A stretch of DNA of 64,000 nt from Dreissena polymorpha (GCF_020536995.1 NC_068358.1:47091082-47155081); one strand, 5' to 3'. Numbered from the stretch's first letter, positions 22,601-32,429 are shown. Numbers and translations are program-made. The notes: generated from the letters alone by a model not told the origin.

Positions 22601-24665
22601 TTCCTGTATTGGTATACCTTTTTCTTGGCGGTTTCTTCACCTTCCTTGGTCGTAAGCTAGAGTCCTACGGTATGGCTTCGTGGTTGCCTATCCCAGGAAT
22701 GGTTTCGCATTTATTGATGAGAGTAATGTTGTTTGTGAAGAAAACGTCAAGAATGTTACTGGTGTACTCCGTGATACGCGTGGGCGACTGGACAACTTTG
22801 TCAAGTGATGCGTCCTTGGCTATTGACAGGAGCTGTTTACATTGAGTGTTGTTTGTGGCCTGTGGTTTAGGGCATTCATTTTCCCAGTCAATATCAGGCA
22901 GGTTGAAGTCACCTCCCAGCCATAGGTGGGCGTTTCTTGGGATTCTGGTGAGGATGGCGTTGAGCTCCTCTAGATATTCCGGATCAGTGGATGAAGGTGG
23001 TTTATAGCACGCACCAATGTAGAGGTCTTGTGCTCATTGAATTTAGACCTTGATCCACACCGTCTCTAAGTTGTTGTCTGATTTCAACTCTTCTGGTTCG
23101 TCACTCCTGTGTTTGTCTGATACCAGGATGAAAACTCCTCCCCCAGAGGTTTTTCTATCTTGGTCTTTCCGGTAAGCATTGAAGTTGGCCGGAAACACCT
23201 CAGATGATCCAATAGAGTCATCGAGCCATGATTCCGTGCCAATGACTATATCAGCCTGTGTTGCTTCAATCACGTTCTGCAGTATCGCTTTCTTGCCTGG
23301 GCTTTTGATTGACTGGCAATTAACGACCAGAGTTCTCAGTCCATTTTCAGCCCTGGCAGCAGTGGGGCTTTCCCTTGAGCTATGCTGATGCCAGTGGGGC
23401 GACGAAGTGGCATTTGGGCGGCTGAAGCTGATTTCACTATCTGATGTCGCTTAGGGCAGAGTAGCTGTTTGAGGTGTCGAACAGGGTTGTGTCGAATATC
23501 CCTGTTGAGAAGTTAGGCACACCGCATTGAACACATTCCCAAGTTATGTTAGTCAGTGCCTTGAAGACAGAGTCCGGCATCCCCATGCACTCCTGATGGT
23601 ACCACACATCACAGGAATCGCAGCAGACACAGGGTGTTGTCCATTTGCATGCTTTACTGCATATAGCACAGGGGAATTTGGTCTGTCTTGGGCCAAGGTT
23701 TGGTTCTATTGACTCTGCTAGTAGGAGAATGCATAGGTACAATAGGACTTGTTTGTCTCGGCAGATAGGGCCTTGAGCCTTTCTCATTGTGGTCTTCATG
23801 CTAATAGTATGATGCCAGCCTGGTCATGATGAGCACTGATGTCAGCGCAAAAATTGTGATTTGGTGGTCGAACATCGTTAGGTCTTCCTTCAAATTTCGT
23901 AACCGGAAGTAAACAAATGAGTTTTTAGAACGAGGTTGGATGAGGGGGCGTTCAAAAAGTGTTTCTTGCATCTGTCATTTAGAGTTTATCTGCCAGATCT
24001 TGATGGAGATGGCTTACCATACTCTTCCTGAAGTAAGTTGTAGACAAGGAGATAGTTTAAGCATGAGGGGAAAGAGAAATTAAATAATTTTAATTTTTCA
24101 GAGCCTAGAGAAAAAAAAAGAAGTTGCGCGCGCACCACCGGTCACATTAATGTTAATAACATCATTTAAGATTCAAAAAGATACTACTGCATAGTGCATA
24201 TGTGAAAGGCTGAAATGTCACATCAATGTAATAGTTTTTAATTGTACTTACATGAGTAATCTAATTTGATCAAAAACTCTTTTGTGTAGTTAAAAGATAA
24301 TCGTACATCACAATTGTCAAGTCATTATCAAACACATAATTTCATATAATAATGCATACAAAGTTACAAATGAAATAATGATATTTGTATCTACCTCTAT
24401 GTATAATTTAGACTATAATATTCTTCATCATTTCATGGATCATTGTCCGAACTACTCTAAACACGTTTTTGGCCGACACAGCTGCCAAGAGTATCATTTT
24501 TTTATTTTTACTTTAGCCAACAATTAAACCTTACAATATACATTTCAGTTTTCTTCTTACTTCAATATTGCTAAATGCGAAACCCGCCAACTTACCCAAA
24601 TACTTGAGAATGCCGACATTCATCTGCTCAAACAGATTTTTCGACTTCCCTTCTTCCTCAACCAT
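10648..24665 (-). CDS. TPGS2: TPGS2, tubulin polyglutamylase complex subunit 2 (complete, spliced)
   Basis: TPGS2 is a non-catalytic subunit of the TTLL1 complex that adds glutamate chains to tubulin in cilia and neurons. Exons (minus): 24665..24596, 19932..19853, 19303..19216, 18714..18574, 18143..18042, 12452..12289, 11705..11566, 10711..10648. All have GT-AG borders and phases agree at every join, giving 282 residues against about 300 in human. Diagnostic stretches are LPEDLKNFYMTSDGF then LLTWSVKID (residues 55-79), FELDPCDGYGKVCLVYK (140-156), EIWFLDRAL, and HLGLPQWQYAF then QQAKQWFTMY (about 193-221). All match vertebrate TPGS2, an SMI1/KNR4-fold protein. The start ATG (MVEEEGKSKNLFEQ) opens the conserved N terminus. 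The last exon gives a basic tail ending SGKK; a donor GTTAGT at 11565 is needed, since reading through stops three codons later. A poly(A) signal on the minus strand lies at 10404-10409. Intron 1 (4.7 kb) holds a LINE. Confidence 0.95.
11105..11367. mobile_element. Palindromic MITE, family B copy 2 (in TPGS2 intron)
   Basis: Inverted ends GTGTCTTGTTCTGAGAAAAC and GTTTTCTCAAAACAAGACAC bound the element. It contains the shared core ATTAGCCTGTGC..GCACAGG and AAGTGTTGTCCC twice in opposite senses. The two overlapping open frames here (plus and minus) arise from the palindrome. Confidence 0.8.
12675..12890. mobile_element. TTAA-flanked MITE, family E copy 1 (in TPGS2 intron)
   Basis: It starts TTAACTCTTTCAGTGCAGG and ends GCAAGTAAAGGGTTAA. 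It has the inner palindrome GATGAGACGCC-ACAGAATGT-GGCGTCTCATC and a double CAGACGACA motif. Copies or fragments occur at 16658-16875, 54021-54100 and 59105-59134. The TTAA borders suggest piggyBac-type target choice. Confidence 0.8.
12891..13494. other. AT-rich intron sequence
   Basis: Part of the large TPGS2 intron between the exons at 12289-12452 and 18042-18143. The lysine-rich 86-codon frame at 13184-13444 follows an A-rich strand and resembles no family, so I do not call it a gene. Confidence 0.45.
13495..14540 (+). mobile_element. 147-bp-unit element with six tandem units, carrying nuclear-receptor-type motifs
   Basis: Head CAAGGGCACCGCATAACGGG and tail GGACGACAAGCTGG...CAGCCGAGCTAATAAAAA enclose six units. 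The landmark GACCTTGACCTTTGAC starts near 13568, 13724, 13868, 14015, 14168 and 14314 (period 144-156). Most units open AGGTCACAGTGACCTTGACC followed by TTTGACCT. That stretch contains a 3-spaced inverted AGGTCA pair and, on the other strand, AGGTCAAAGGTCA (direct repeat, spacer 1). It lies in TPGS2 between exon 6 (12289-12452) and exon 5 (18042-18143). Single-unit relatives are at 5085-5390 and 16991-17230. Confidence 0.75.
15066..15410 (+). mobile_element. Short dispersed element with strong 3' hairpin (family G)
   Basis: The left edge carries TGCTCCCCAAAG. The body has GGGCCATAACTCTGTG and an ACGGACGGACAGACAG tract. The right end is a near-perfect hairpin, TGCTGCCCCCAAAAT-AA-ATTTTGGGGGAGCA, followed by TAAAAAA. 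A fixed body, GACGG-type microsatellite and terminal hairpin parallel the pearl-like elements at 3909 and 46838. No coding capacity. Confidence 0.55.
15418..15919. mobile_element. Family C MITE interrupted by a family B MITE
   Basis: The outer parts GAGCCGCATAATGC...GGTCTTATG and CATAAGACCC...GATGCAGGTC are the inverted ends of family C, better preserved at 30328-30538. The middle (about 15617-15848) is a family B palindrome with AGTGTCGTCCCTGATTAGCC. A 37-bp stretch, GCAGGCTGTTCTGCAGCTAC to GATTGCATATGGCA, lies directly left of the insert and recurs with a few changes directly right of it. Confidence 0.65.
16289..16354 (-). CDS. TPGS2: Possible optional 66-nt TPGS2 exon
   Basis: Within the intron between the exons at 18042-18143 and 12289-12452, the minus strand has acceptor GATATTTTTTAG, 66 open bases and donor TTTCG|GTAATG. 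Both borders are phase 1, like the neighbouring exons, so the 22 residues (VPEFKESAEIVEKVYTSDF...) can be included or skipped without frame change. Vertebrate TPGS2 has no matching stretch, and skipping fits the conserved spacing before EIWFLDRAL. It could be an alternative exon or chance. Confidence 0.35.
16658..16875. mobile_element. TTAA-flanked MITE, family E copy 2
   Basis: It has the same start (TTAACTCTTTCAGTGCTGG), inner palindrome and end (GCATGCAAAGGGCTAA) as the copy at 12675-12890. The right border has decayed from TTAA to CTAA. It lies in the same TPGS2 intron and in the same orientation as the first copy. Confidence 0.75.
16991..17230 (+). mobile_element. 147-bp-unit element, single short unit
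   Basis: Head ACAAGAGCACCGCATAACGG, one GTGACCTTGATCTTTGACC unit, and tail GGACGCCGGAAAACGAGCTGG...CAGCAACGCTAA. It is the shortest of three relatives and ends in CTAA. Confidence 0.65.
17235..18041. other. TPGS2 intron sequence
   Basis: AT-rich, with a degenerate tRNA-like stretch near 17325-17385 (GCTATGGCATGATTG ... GGAGTTCCAAACCC). Nothing else is recognised. Confidence 0.4.
18308..18530. repeat. GACA-rich minisatellite, 91-bp higher-order unit
   Basis: Runs of (GACA)n are organised into a unit that includes GCATGCCAACGGGCCACCAA. That block recurs 91 bases later (18378 and 18469). It lies in the TPGS2 intron just left of the exon at 18574-18714. Open frames on both strands (Cys/Ser/Leu-rich or Asp/Arg/Thr-rich) are by-products of the repeat. 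Confidence 0.85.
19933..21304. other. TPGS2 intron 1, proximal part without recognised elements
   Basis: AT-rich intron DNA between exon 2 and the LINE. No exon-like stretch fits the TPGS2 protein, whose exon 1 joins exon 2 directly (G|AA makes the Glu codon). Confidence 0.5.
21582..22584 (-). pseudogene. LINE reverse transcriptase (3' part) and C-terminal domain
   Basis: Two successive frames. The first (22584..22009) holds VSGVPQGSVLGPILFLVYIN, LFADDCEVY and GMSFNPEKC, i.e. RT motifs 4-6 with the YxDD-equivalent FADD. The second (21995..21582) holds the conserved LINE tail HDLEMVQRQAARYVTNRYH and FFPSIIATWNNLP. A frameshift separates them. The fused start (MGDELSAQTSQFMENSTDMI) mixes linker and RT sequence and marks the deletion junction. 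Confidence 0.8.
23437..23799 (-). pseudogene. LINE 5' ORF segment: 2A-like remnant plus PHD zinc finger
   Basis: Residues 18-37 read a hydrophobic run then ESIEPNLGP, a decayed form of the 2A-like motif GD(I/V)ExNPGP. That motif sits at the N terminus of CR1/L2-type LINE proteins in sea urchins and molluscs. A PHD finger follows, with C-x2-C (FPCAICSKAC), CCDSCDVWYHQECMGM and WECVQCG ligands, then NFSTGIFD. A PHD domain before the endonuclease is usual for this LINE group. Confidence 0.75.
23966..24595. other. TPGS2 intron 1 next to exon 1
   Basis: AT-rich DNA between the LINE 5' end and TPGS2 exon 1. It contains TTGCGCGCGCACCACCGGTC at 24123-24142, unusually CpG-rich for the area. No other element is recognised. 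Confidence 0.4.
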
Positions 24666-25104
24666 GTTTTTTTCTTTCAAGTTTTAAATCTTGTTGAAAC
24701 GACTTTCGTGCGTATTTTGCGATATTTGCATACTTTAATGTATCAACTGGTCTGCAGAACGCAACAAAGACCTGCTAACTATCAAATATGTACATGTTTA
24801 CATTTTACTACCATGTCAAAACGAAACAAAGCGTCATTGACAATTTCCTTCTATTTGAAGAGCTCTCAAGACAGGTTACTCCTTGTAAGGTTACAATTTA
24901 AGTAGAAATTTTTTGTAAAGGTTTCGTGTAACCATAATTTCTTTTGATATATCGATGGTCTATGACAAATACAATGGTTTACTCAATTTACAAAAGACAT
25001 ACAGTCCATGAGTATACATGTTCTAAACATAGAAGCATAAATAAAGGCATGACATATGATCAGTATTGAATTTCATAAGTTGTTAAATAAAATATACATG
25101 AAAA
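24666..25104. other. Short upstream region of TPGS2
   Basis: Only about 440 bases separate the TPGS2 start codon from the truncated end of the plus-strand LINE, so the promoter should lie here or in the LINE. I see no clear TATA box or CpG island. Confidence 0.4.
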
Positions 25105-27560
25105 AGTCTAGGGAAATCACTATATCCTCTCAGACTGCCTAGACGACAACGGACTCACACAGTTAGTCGAAGAACCAACAAGGAATACCAGCACATTGGA
25201 CCTAGTCATCACCAATCTTCCTAACAAAGTCCAGTGGGTAAATACATTCCCAGGTATCTCGGACCACCATGCTGTATACGTTGAATTCTCCGCACAGCAA
25301 GTCAAACTGGACCAGAAGCCCCGACAAATACCCCTATACAGAAAAGCACGATGGGAAGCATTGAAAACTGATACGATAGACCTACACTCCACCATCACAT
25401 CTATGATTGGCAACAAATGCAACATCAATACCATCTGGGACAAATTCTGCTCATCTATCCAAACCAGTATTACAACCCATATTCCACATAAAATTGCTAG
25501 ACCAAGAGACTCAATGCCATGGATTACCACTGAAATTAAGAAACTAATGAGAAGGAGAGACAAGCACTTTAAAAAGATGAAAAAATCGAAAGATCCAACA
25601 CATATAGCCAAATAAAAGAAACATAAAAAAACTCCTGCAGAAGAAGCTAAGACAGTCCTACTGGGCCTACATAGACAACATAGTAACTCCAGAAGAATCA
25701 GACACTGGAAACCGCTCTACCAGCAAACGACTTTGGACATTCATCAAACATAAGAAAAAAGACAACTCCTCTATCACATGACTAAGTTGAAAAGGGCCAA
25801 CTATACTCTGAAGCAAAACAAAAAGCCAACATCCTCAACAAACAGTTCCAATCAGTATTCACCAAAAGTCCCAACATATCCGCTGAAGAATTCAAGATCA
25901 ACAAATACATGAACAGCATTAAACCTCCACCTGCTCCTGAAATCACTATATCCACCGTCGGAATAGAAAAACTTCTCAACTCACTCAACCCCTTCAAAGC
26001 TGCAGGCCCAGACAACATCAATCCACGAGTCCTGAAAGAACTATCAATAGAAATATCACCTATCCTTGCGAGCATATTCCAACTCTCTATTGACACCAGC
26101 ACCATCCCAGACGATTGGCGAAAGGCAAACGTAACACCAGTTTACAAGAAAGGAAGCAAAAATGACCCAGCTTACTACAGGCCAATATCTCTAACTTGCA
26201 TCTGCTGCAAACTACTTGAACATATCGTTACCAGCAACATTGTGAAACATGCAGAAACTAACAACTGACTCTACCCACTGCAACACGGTTTTCGAAAGGG
26301 CAGATCTTGCGAAACCCAGCTCCTTGAGTTCACCGACGACGTGACCCAAAACATGGAGAATGGTCACCAAACCGATGTCCTTGTAATGGACTTCTCGAAA
26401 GCGTTCGATAAGGTACACCACGGCCTCCTCCTTCACAAGCTCGAACACTACGGCATACAAGGAAAGAATTAGCCTGGATGCAAGCATTCCTCACAAACAG
26501 AACACAGAAAGTCGTGCTAGATGGAGAATGCTCGGAAACAGTACAAGTGGACTCTGGCGTCCCCCAGGGATCTGTCCTCGGCCCATTCCTGTTCCTCTAC
26601 TACATAAATGACACCCCAGACGGCCTTAAATCTACGGTTCGACTTTTCGCAGATGACACCATTGCATACCTTACCATATCAGGAGACACAGACTGCATAA
26701 AATTACAAACTAGCATTGTGGGAAAATAAATGGAAAATGGAATTTCACCCTGAAAAATGTCAAGTCATCTCAATAACCCGCACCATCACCCATCAATATA
26801 AACTCCATAAGCACATTTTAGAACATGTCAAATCAACAAAATACATTGGATGTACACTGAATGAAAACTAGATTGGGGTGAGCACATAAACAACATCAGC
26901 AATAAAGCCAGCAGAAACCTAAACTTCATCCGAAGAAGCCTGAACATTGCGTCCACAGCCATCAAGGAACAAGCATATATGTCACGCGTCCGTCCATCAT
27001 TGGAATATGCCTGCACCATCTGGGACCAATACGAAAAGGGAGACACGGGTAGACTGGAAATGATCCAACGCCGAGGAGCTAGATACGTCAAAACAGATAC
27101 CAATAATCGCTCAAGCGTCACAGATATGCTAAAAGACCTTAAGTGGAAATCCCTCCAAGATCGACGAAAAGAAGCACGACTAATAATGTTCTATAAAATT
27201 GTTAACAACCGAGTACAAATACCAACCGAAAATCGACTCCAACCAAACCTAAACAAGTCAGAACCAACAAATAATATATTTTACTTCCACATCTCATCCT
27301 GCAGAACCCTCTATCGCCAACAATCATTCTTCCCGAGAACCATCAAGGAATGGAACAACCTTCCACCGGACATCCTGTCAGCTGGCTCAGTTGAAACCTT
27401 CAGGTTTCAACTAGCCAAACACTCTATCTAACTTCCCCTTGTCTTTTATCTCACACTGTATATACATCACACTTAGCCTGTTTTTACCAAGATTGGCGTA
27501 TGTTGGCTTACATGTCTTATGTATGTTGTTTGTCTATGTAATAATGTATTTGCTAATAAA
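25105..27560 (+). mobile_element. 5'-truncated CR1/Jockey-type LINE
   Basis: It starts inside the endonuclease C terminus (LDLVITNLPNK, ISDHHAVYVEF), then the linker (MPWITTEIKKLMRRRDKHFK). The RT follows: AAGPDNINPRVLKE, IPDDWRKANVTPVYKKGS, YYRPISLTC, LQHGFRKGRSCE, VMDFSKAFDKVHH, SGVPQGSVLGPFLFLYYIND, FADDT. The C-terminal domain ends FFPRTIKEWNNLPPDI. Stops near 26266 and 26470 and several frameshifts break it. The 3' end has AATAAAACTGACTTAC. It is a different family from the LINE at 21.3-24 kb, and it points away from TPGS2. Confidence 0.88.
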
Positions 27561-28612
27561 ACTGACTTACTTGGCTATTTTTTAGATTTTTCGTTTGCAT
27601 GTATAAAGTGTTAAAGACTAAATACAGACGCGACAGATACATGGTCAAGTCAATCGGGAACCCTCGGACAATTCCGCCATAACGGCGACGGTGTGGTGCA
27701 GCCCACTGTCCGAAGCGTTCAGATTGATAGTCAACTATTAACAAAAATACTATATTGTTTTTATATCAGTAATTTAAGGTAATAATAATGAGAGACGTAA
27801 ACCGATTGTCCATAATGTTGAAACATCGGGGCATGGTTTCTTAAATTGATAAGCGGTGCAGTCTATATAAGTTATGAGGTCAGTTCCTACGCATATTAAC
27901 TTTGATTCATGTATCTAATTTAAGTGAAACAAAACCTTCACATTTCATGATTTCAAACTCAGGATAACCAGTTAAGCTACTGCGGTACAGATGGTGAGAC
28001 ACATAAGGCCTAACACATGTTTCTGCAATATGGGAGATACGAGACTCACCCAGAATAGTGATGCCAAGCATATACTTCACACAGGTCAAGATAAAAACAT
28101 TAAACGAGAGCCAAGATGTACCCAAATCGTTAATGTGAAGAATGGTTTTCGGGAGATTTTATAGTTAATATGCTTAACAAGTCTATATTAGCGTTTAATT
28201 TCCACTGGAAATGTGTTACCAGAGAAGAATTGTTTTTGGAGTTATTTAGGTTATAAAGTCTTGTTTTATTTGAAAAAAAATAGTTTAATTAAAAATTATT
28301 TAATTTTAATATAATATTCAATGTTTCTTGTTGTAAGGGTGCAGAGCGGCCTCAATCTGCCACAAAGGTTTAACAAAGCCAGTGCGCTTCCACTAGATCT
28401 TAATAGACATAAATCAAAGCGCTGAAAGCATCCCAGTTGTTCGCGCTATTAACGTATTAAATTTTGAAAAAAAAATAGGAAAATGACATTGATTTACACT
28501 CTCTTATAATTTTATACAGGATTCATACAAACTGCAATTATGATAACAAAGATAAAAAAGAAATTCAACGTAAGTTGGCGCTAAGGAAAAGTCTGCGAGT
28601 CTAATAAAGAAT
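27561..28612. other. No gene or element recognised
   Basis: AT-rich spacer between the LINE and a dispersed repeat. Short open frames only. Confidence 0.45.
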
Positions 28613-29045
28613 GAACCACAACATAATTTGCTAAAAATGGTACATAGTGCTCCTTTAAAGTGTGAGTGTAATTCAGAAGTTAATTAACAGGACATCACTG
28701 AGTCTTCACGACTACATTATGTGCAGAGTTGACATGTGACCTTTTAGGGAAAAATATTTAATTTCGAGCCAAAGTAGGTCACATTTACCTCGGATGCCCG
28801 GGTATTCACCAACAAAATAATTTTAATCCAAATAGACCAATGCACGGTAGCCATTGCCATTGCGACCTAAATGTGCACTGTAAGACAATTTAAAGACAAT
28901 TCATGTCTGGTTGCCCTTAAATGACAAGAATACTCCGCCAAGAGAGTGCTGATAATAAAAAAGACCTTCTTCCCGCTCCTTGCGCGCTACGCCGCTTTAA
29001 TGGCCTCAAGCCGTCGACCCGAACCTCAGAACGGTTTCGCCAGCA
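28613..29045 (-). repeat. Dispersed repeat H, copy 1
   Basis: This stretch is the reverse complement of 51430-51815. Shared blocks include GGAGCGGGAAGAAGG, AATACCCGGGCA, GAGGTAAAT.TGACCTACTT and AGAAGTTAATT/CACTTTAAAGGA-like ends. It has no coding capacity, no clear inverted ends and no pol III boxes. Class is unknown. Confidence 0.6.
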
Positions 29046-29111
29046 CATAGAGCGTACTGAGTACCGCCGTCCTGGTATACTTCCTATATCTTCATAGGGC
29101 CACCCCTCCTG

Positions 29112-29996
29112 CAGGGGCGTAGGTAATGGGGAGGCAGGGGAGACGACCGCCTCCCCAATATTTCGGCTAGTCGTCGTTATATAAATAAAACGTTAAGCAA
29201 AATCCCCCCAAAAATCGCCGCCCCAAAAGCAGTATTTTTGTAATCACGCGCCGTCAGCGCAGAAGCCATGTGTCCCCTCTCCGTCTGCTCCGAGGTTGCC
29301 AATAGGGATATGTCAATATCCCTTGTTAGGTGTCATAAACCAGGGGCCCGGGTAAATGTCATTGCGTTAGTTGTTTTATTGTTCTTTTCCGTGATTGCAC
29401 TGTCGGTGTTTTGATTAAGGACAGGCTATTCTTTTAATTTTAATTGATCGCTTTAATTCAAAGGTAACTGCCACTTAAAACAATTTTGAGTAAATATATG
29501 CGTGAAAACATTGATTTGATTGAAAATGTTTTTGTATTGTATTGGTTGTTGTGTGAACTTAACAATACTTAATTTCTTATTTATTTCAGTCTTTCCATTT
29601 CAGGTGTTCAACATGTCCATCAGTAATAAAATATTAATGTTGTGAATGTAATGTTAATGTTAGTATTTCTCATACCACTTGTTAATTTCCTTCATTAAAA
29701 TACATCAAAATTTACTTTATTTTATGTTTTAATTAGCACGAGTTTATGAAAAGAAAAAAATAACTGTTGAGATTTCTGGGTCTCCGTCTGCGGCATTGGA
29801 CACACTGATTTCATGACACACTGAGAGTGAGACAAAAATCGAGCATTTATATTAACATGAACGTTCCCCAAAAACGCACCATATTAATTGTATTTGTAAA
29901 AAAAATTCTGAACCACCCTCTCAAACGAACCCCTTTATGTTCCCAGTACAGAAACTGAACCGCCTCCCCAATGTTTGGAGGTTATCTACGCCCCTG
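29112..29996. mobile_element. MITE with CAGGGGCGTAG ends and 5-bp TSD, 885 bp
   Basis: Perfect inverted ends CAGGGGCGTAG and CTACGCCCCTG, with the related GGGGAGGC...GCCTCCCC just inside, are flanked by the exact duplication TCCTG (29107-29111 and 29997-30001). No transposase frame remains. The ends resemble hAT-type termini; a 5-bp duplication fits only some hAT subgroups. The element at 54282 has the same design. Confidence 0.75.
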
Positions 29997-30327
29997 TCCT
30001 GTCGATCGGAAATGCTGAAGTATTATATACTGACTTTGAAATGAAGTTAGAAAAATACGTTTTAAATAATTAAATTAAACAAAAATAAATAAATTATTGT
30101 TTTTGTTTTTTGTCACTTATTAGTCGCATATTCACCTCATGAAATGTGTGTTATTAAACGCACGTGTGTTCAAACCTCACGTAAATAAAAAATATACTAC
30201 GGGAGATCACATCATTTGTGTCCTCACATTGCTAATTATGAGTTGATGTTTTCACCATCGAAATATATGGTATTCTTATATTTGATTAACACGGAGTTTT
30301 CTTTCAACACATTCAAATCATACCTTT

Positions 30328-30538
30328 AGAGCCGCGTCATGCGAAAATGGATCTTATGGCGCGTTGGCTAGCCCTGTCTGCTCAGTTGCGCAGTCTGGTC
30401 AGGATCAGCGCTGCCCGCGGTAAATCACGCACAGTTTCGTGCACTCATATGGTGACCTCTACTGCGAGATACGCAGGCTGGGTCATAGCTACGCAAGCCG
30501 CATATGGCATAAGACTCATTTTCGCATGACGCGGGTCT
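30328..30538. mobile_element. Palindromic MITE, family C copy
   Basis: Inverted ends AGAGCCGCGTCATGCGAAAA and TTTTCGCATGACGCGGGTCT bound the element, with one mismatch. It is CpG-rich compared with its surroundings. Copies: 15418-15919 (interrupted) and 40640-40857 (diverged). Confidence 0.75.
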
Positions 30539-32305
30539 ATACAAATACATTTGTTTCTTAAAAAAGAAAGTTTCAACTAACCTCACTTAAAACCGGTGAG
30601 CTCCCGTATATCCATGCCCCCCCCCCCCCTCCCCCTGCATTCATTAAAGCGAATGGGATGTAACAAGTGGAATACAGAAAATATTAGCACACAAGTGATG
30701 TTATCTCCCCTCAGACAACCAACAAATACCATACCAATCTCTAGTCGTAAGTCATTTTAAAAATAATTCATAAAAACATAAGGCGTAAGGTAAATACAAA
30801 GTTCGAGCAAAGACATTTCCTCTTATAACATCCTTGTTCGAAAAAAAAAAAAAAACAACCGATGTTTTAGTTTCACCACAAAAAAAATAAAGTTCAAGCT
30901 TCACTTCCAATTGAACCCACATTAAATATGACGTTACAATGCTAAAAAATGAGAATGTTATATGTTGCGAAAGTTTATACAAAAAGTATCGCATGAAAAT
31001 AGAAATGCCATAAACTCTTTACAAGTATGAATACCATGTAGAACATTATTTATTAACGAAAGCAATCGGGCCCGAAATAGTCCATTTTGATCAGTTCACA
31101 TTGCTCACATACGCATTGATATTCAGAATAATATATTACCCATATAGTATAGATGAAATTGTGCAAACGTATGTTTAACTATATAAATAATGGATTGTTC
31201 ATTAGCAAACCATTTTTTACATGGAATCTACATAAAACAGGGAGGAATTACTCACAAACATATTGGAATTGAAAACACTTTTACTATAAAATATGGGAAT
31301 TTGAGAAATAAATAAATAAATGTAATTTAATTTATTAATTTACAACACTATGCTATTTGTAATATAGTCTAAAATAAGTATAATAGCAATAAATAAAGGC
31401 CTACCTCCGAAGGGAATCGAACTTGGGACTTTCGGATGCCATAGCCTATGCTTTACTTTTACACAATATGACATTGAGCGTACAGGGGGTGGGGGGGGGC
31501 ATGCGTATACGGGAGCTGACTGCGTGTAAGTGAGGATAGTTGGAAATGACTTACATTAATACACTTTATATTAATACTTCTTTTAAATGAGTACGCTCTT
31601 TCGACACTTCATTATTTACGCTTCCCTTTTTTTCAAAATCGTAGACGTCGGAATAAAAAAGTTATTGAAGGAAAACCGTCCCCCAAATCTGTTCTGTTAT
31701 TACTTGATCTTCGAGAAAAATTGGATGTACGAAACAATATACAGTATTTTCGCATGTGTACTGAATAATTTAACATAAATCACGATTATTTTATTTTATA
31801 TACGCGTTTTATCTTTAACAATTAATTAATTGCCAAATATATATTGGTTTACCCCTCCCCTTCTGAAACTGCCTTTTTTCAAAACAAATTTGGCTACCTG
31901 ACTTTCAAACGACAAACACAGCTCACACATATATATGTTAAAGGTTTTACACGAAATAACCGTCGTGAATGAATTCATCATTGATACGGATGTTTTAAAG
32001 AACCTTTTTTTCAAATTAAATGTCAAAGTTATCGCTTGTATTGTTTTGCTGTGAATCAAGTATGTTGTTCCTAACATTGCCTGTTATTCTCCAGTGTATG
32101 TTTATATGCCCAGTGCATAACGAATTCTTTCCGAAATAACAATTTTTTCGTGTATGTAAGTGCTGAGAAAATGGAAAATGTATGCAGAGGCATCGTTGGA
32201 GAAAATGAAGTAACTTATATATTGGTTTATTTTAATAAAAAAAGAAACTTGCATCATTAGACAACACATCACTTATTTTCATAATTGGAAAACTGGTTCA
32301 ATAAT
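30539..32305. other. AT-rich region with minor repeats
   Basis: A C-rich tract (about 30618-30640) and a minus-strand tRNA-like 3' half near 31393-31455 (CCAAGTTCGATTCCC) are the only features seen. No exon is recognised. Confidence 0.4.
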
Positions 32306-32307
32306 CT

Positions 32308-32428
<121 letters not shown>

Positions 32429-32429
32429 A

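Larger units (their letters stand above)
21305..23965 (-). mobile_element. CR1/Jockey-type LINE in TPGS2 intron 1, with internal deletion
   Basis: In order on the minus strand: a 5' ORF with PHD finger (23799..23437), an APE endonuclease (about 23345..22680; LVVNCQSIKSPGKK, IVIGTESWLD, GGDFNLPDIDW), part of the reverse transcriptase (VVSGVPQGSVLGP, YINDLP, FADD) and the C-terminal domain (21995..21582; WNNLPASII). The endonuclease-RT linker runs straight into the SGVPQGS block, so the fingers and first palm motifs are deleted. Total length is 2.66 kb against about 4 kb or more for intact relatives. The 3' tail is a short run of ATGTAG units at about 21308-21330. It is in the same orientation as TPGS2, and several frame breaks mark it as dead. 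Confidence 0.85.

Noticed and set aside
22609-22845. Plus-strand 78-codon frame in the LINE
   Set aside because: Antisense to the LINE endonuclease C terminus.
25120-25611. 163-codon minus-strand frame
   Set aside because: Antisense shadow of the LINE endonuclease-linker region, which is the real reading on the plus strand.
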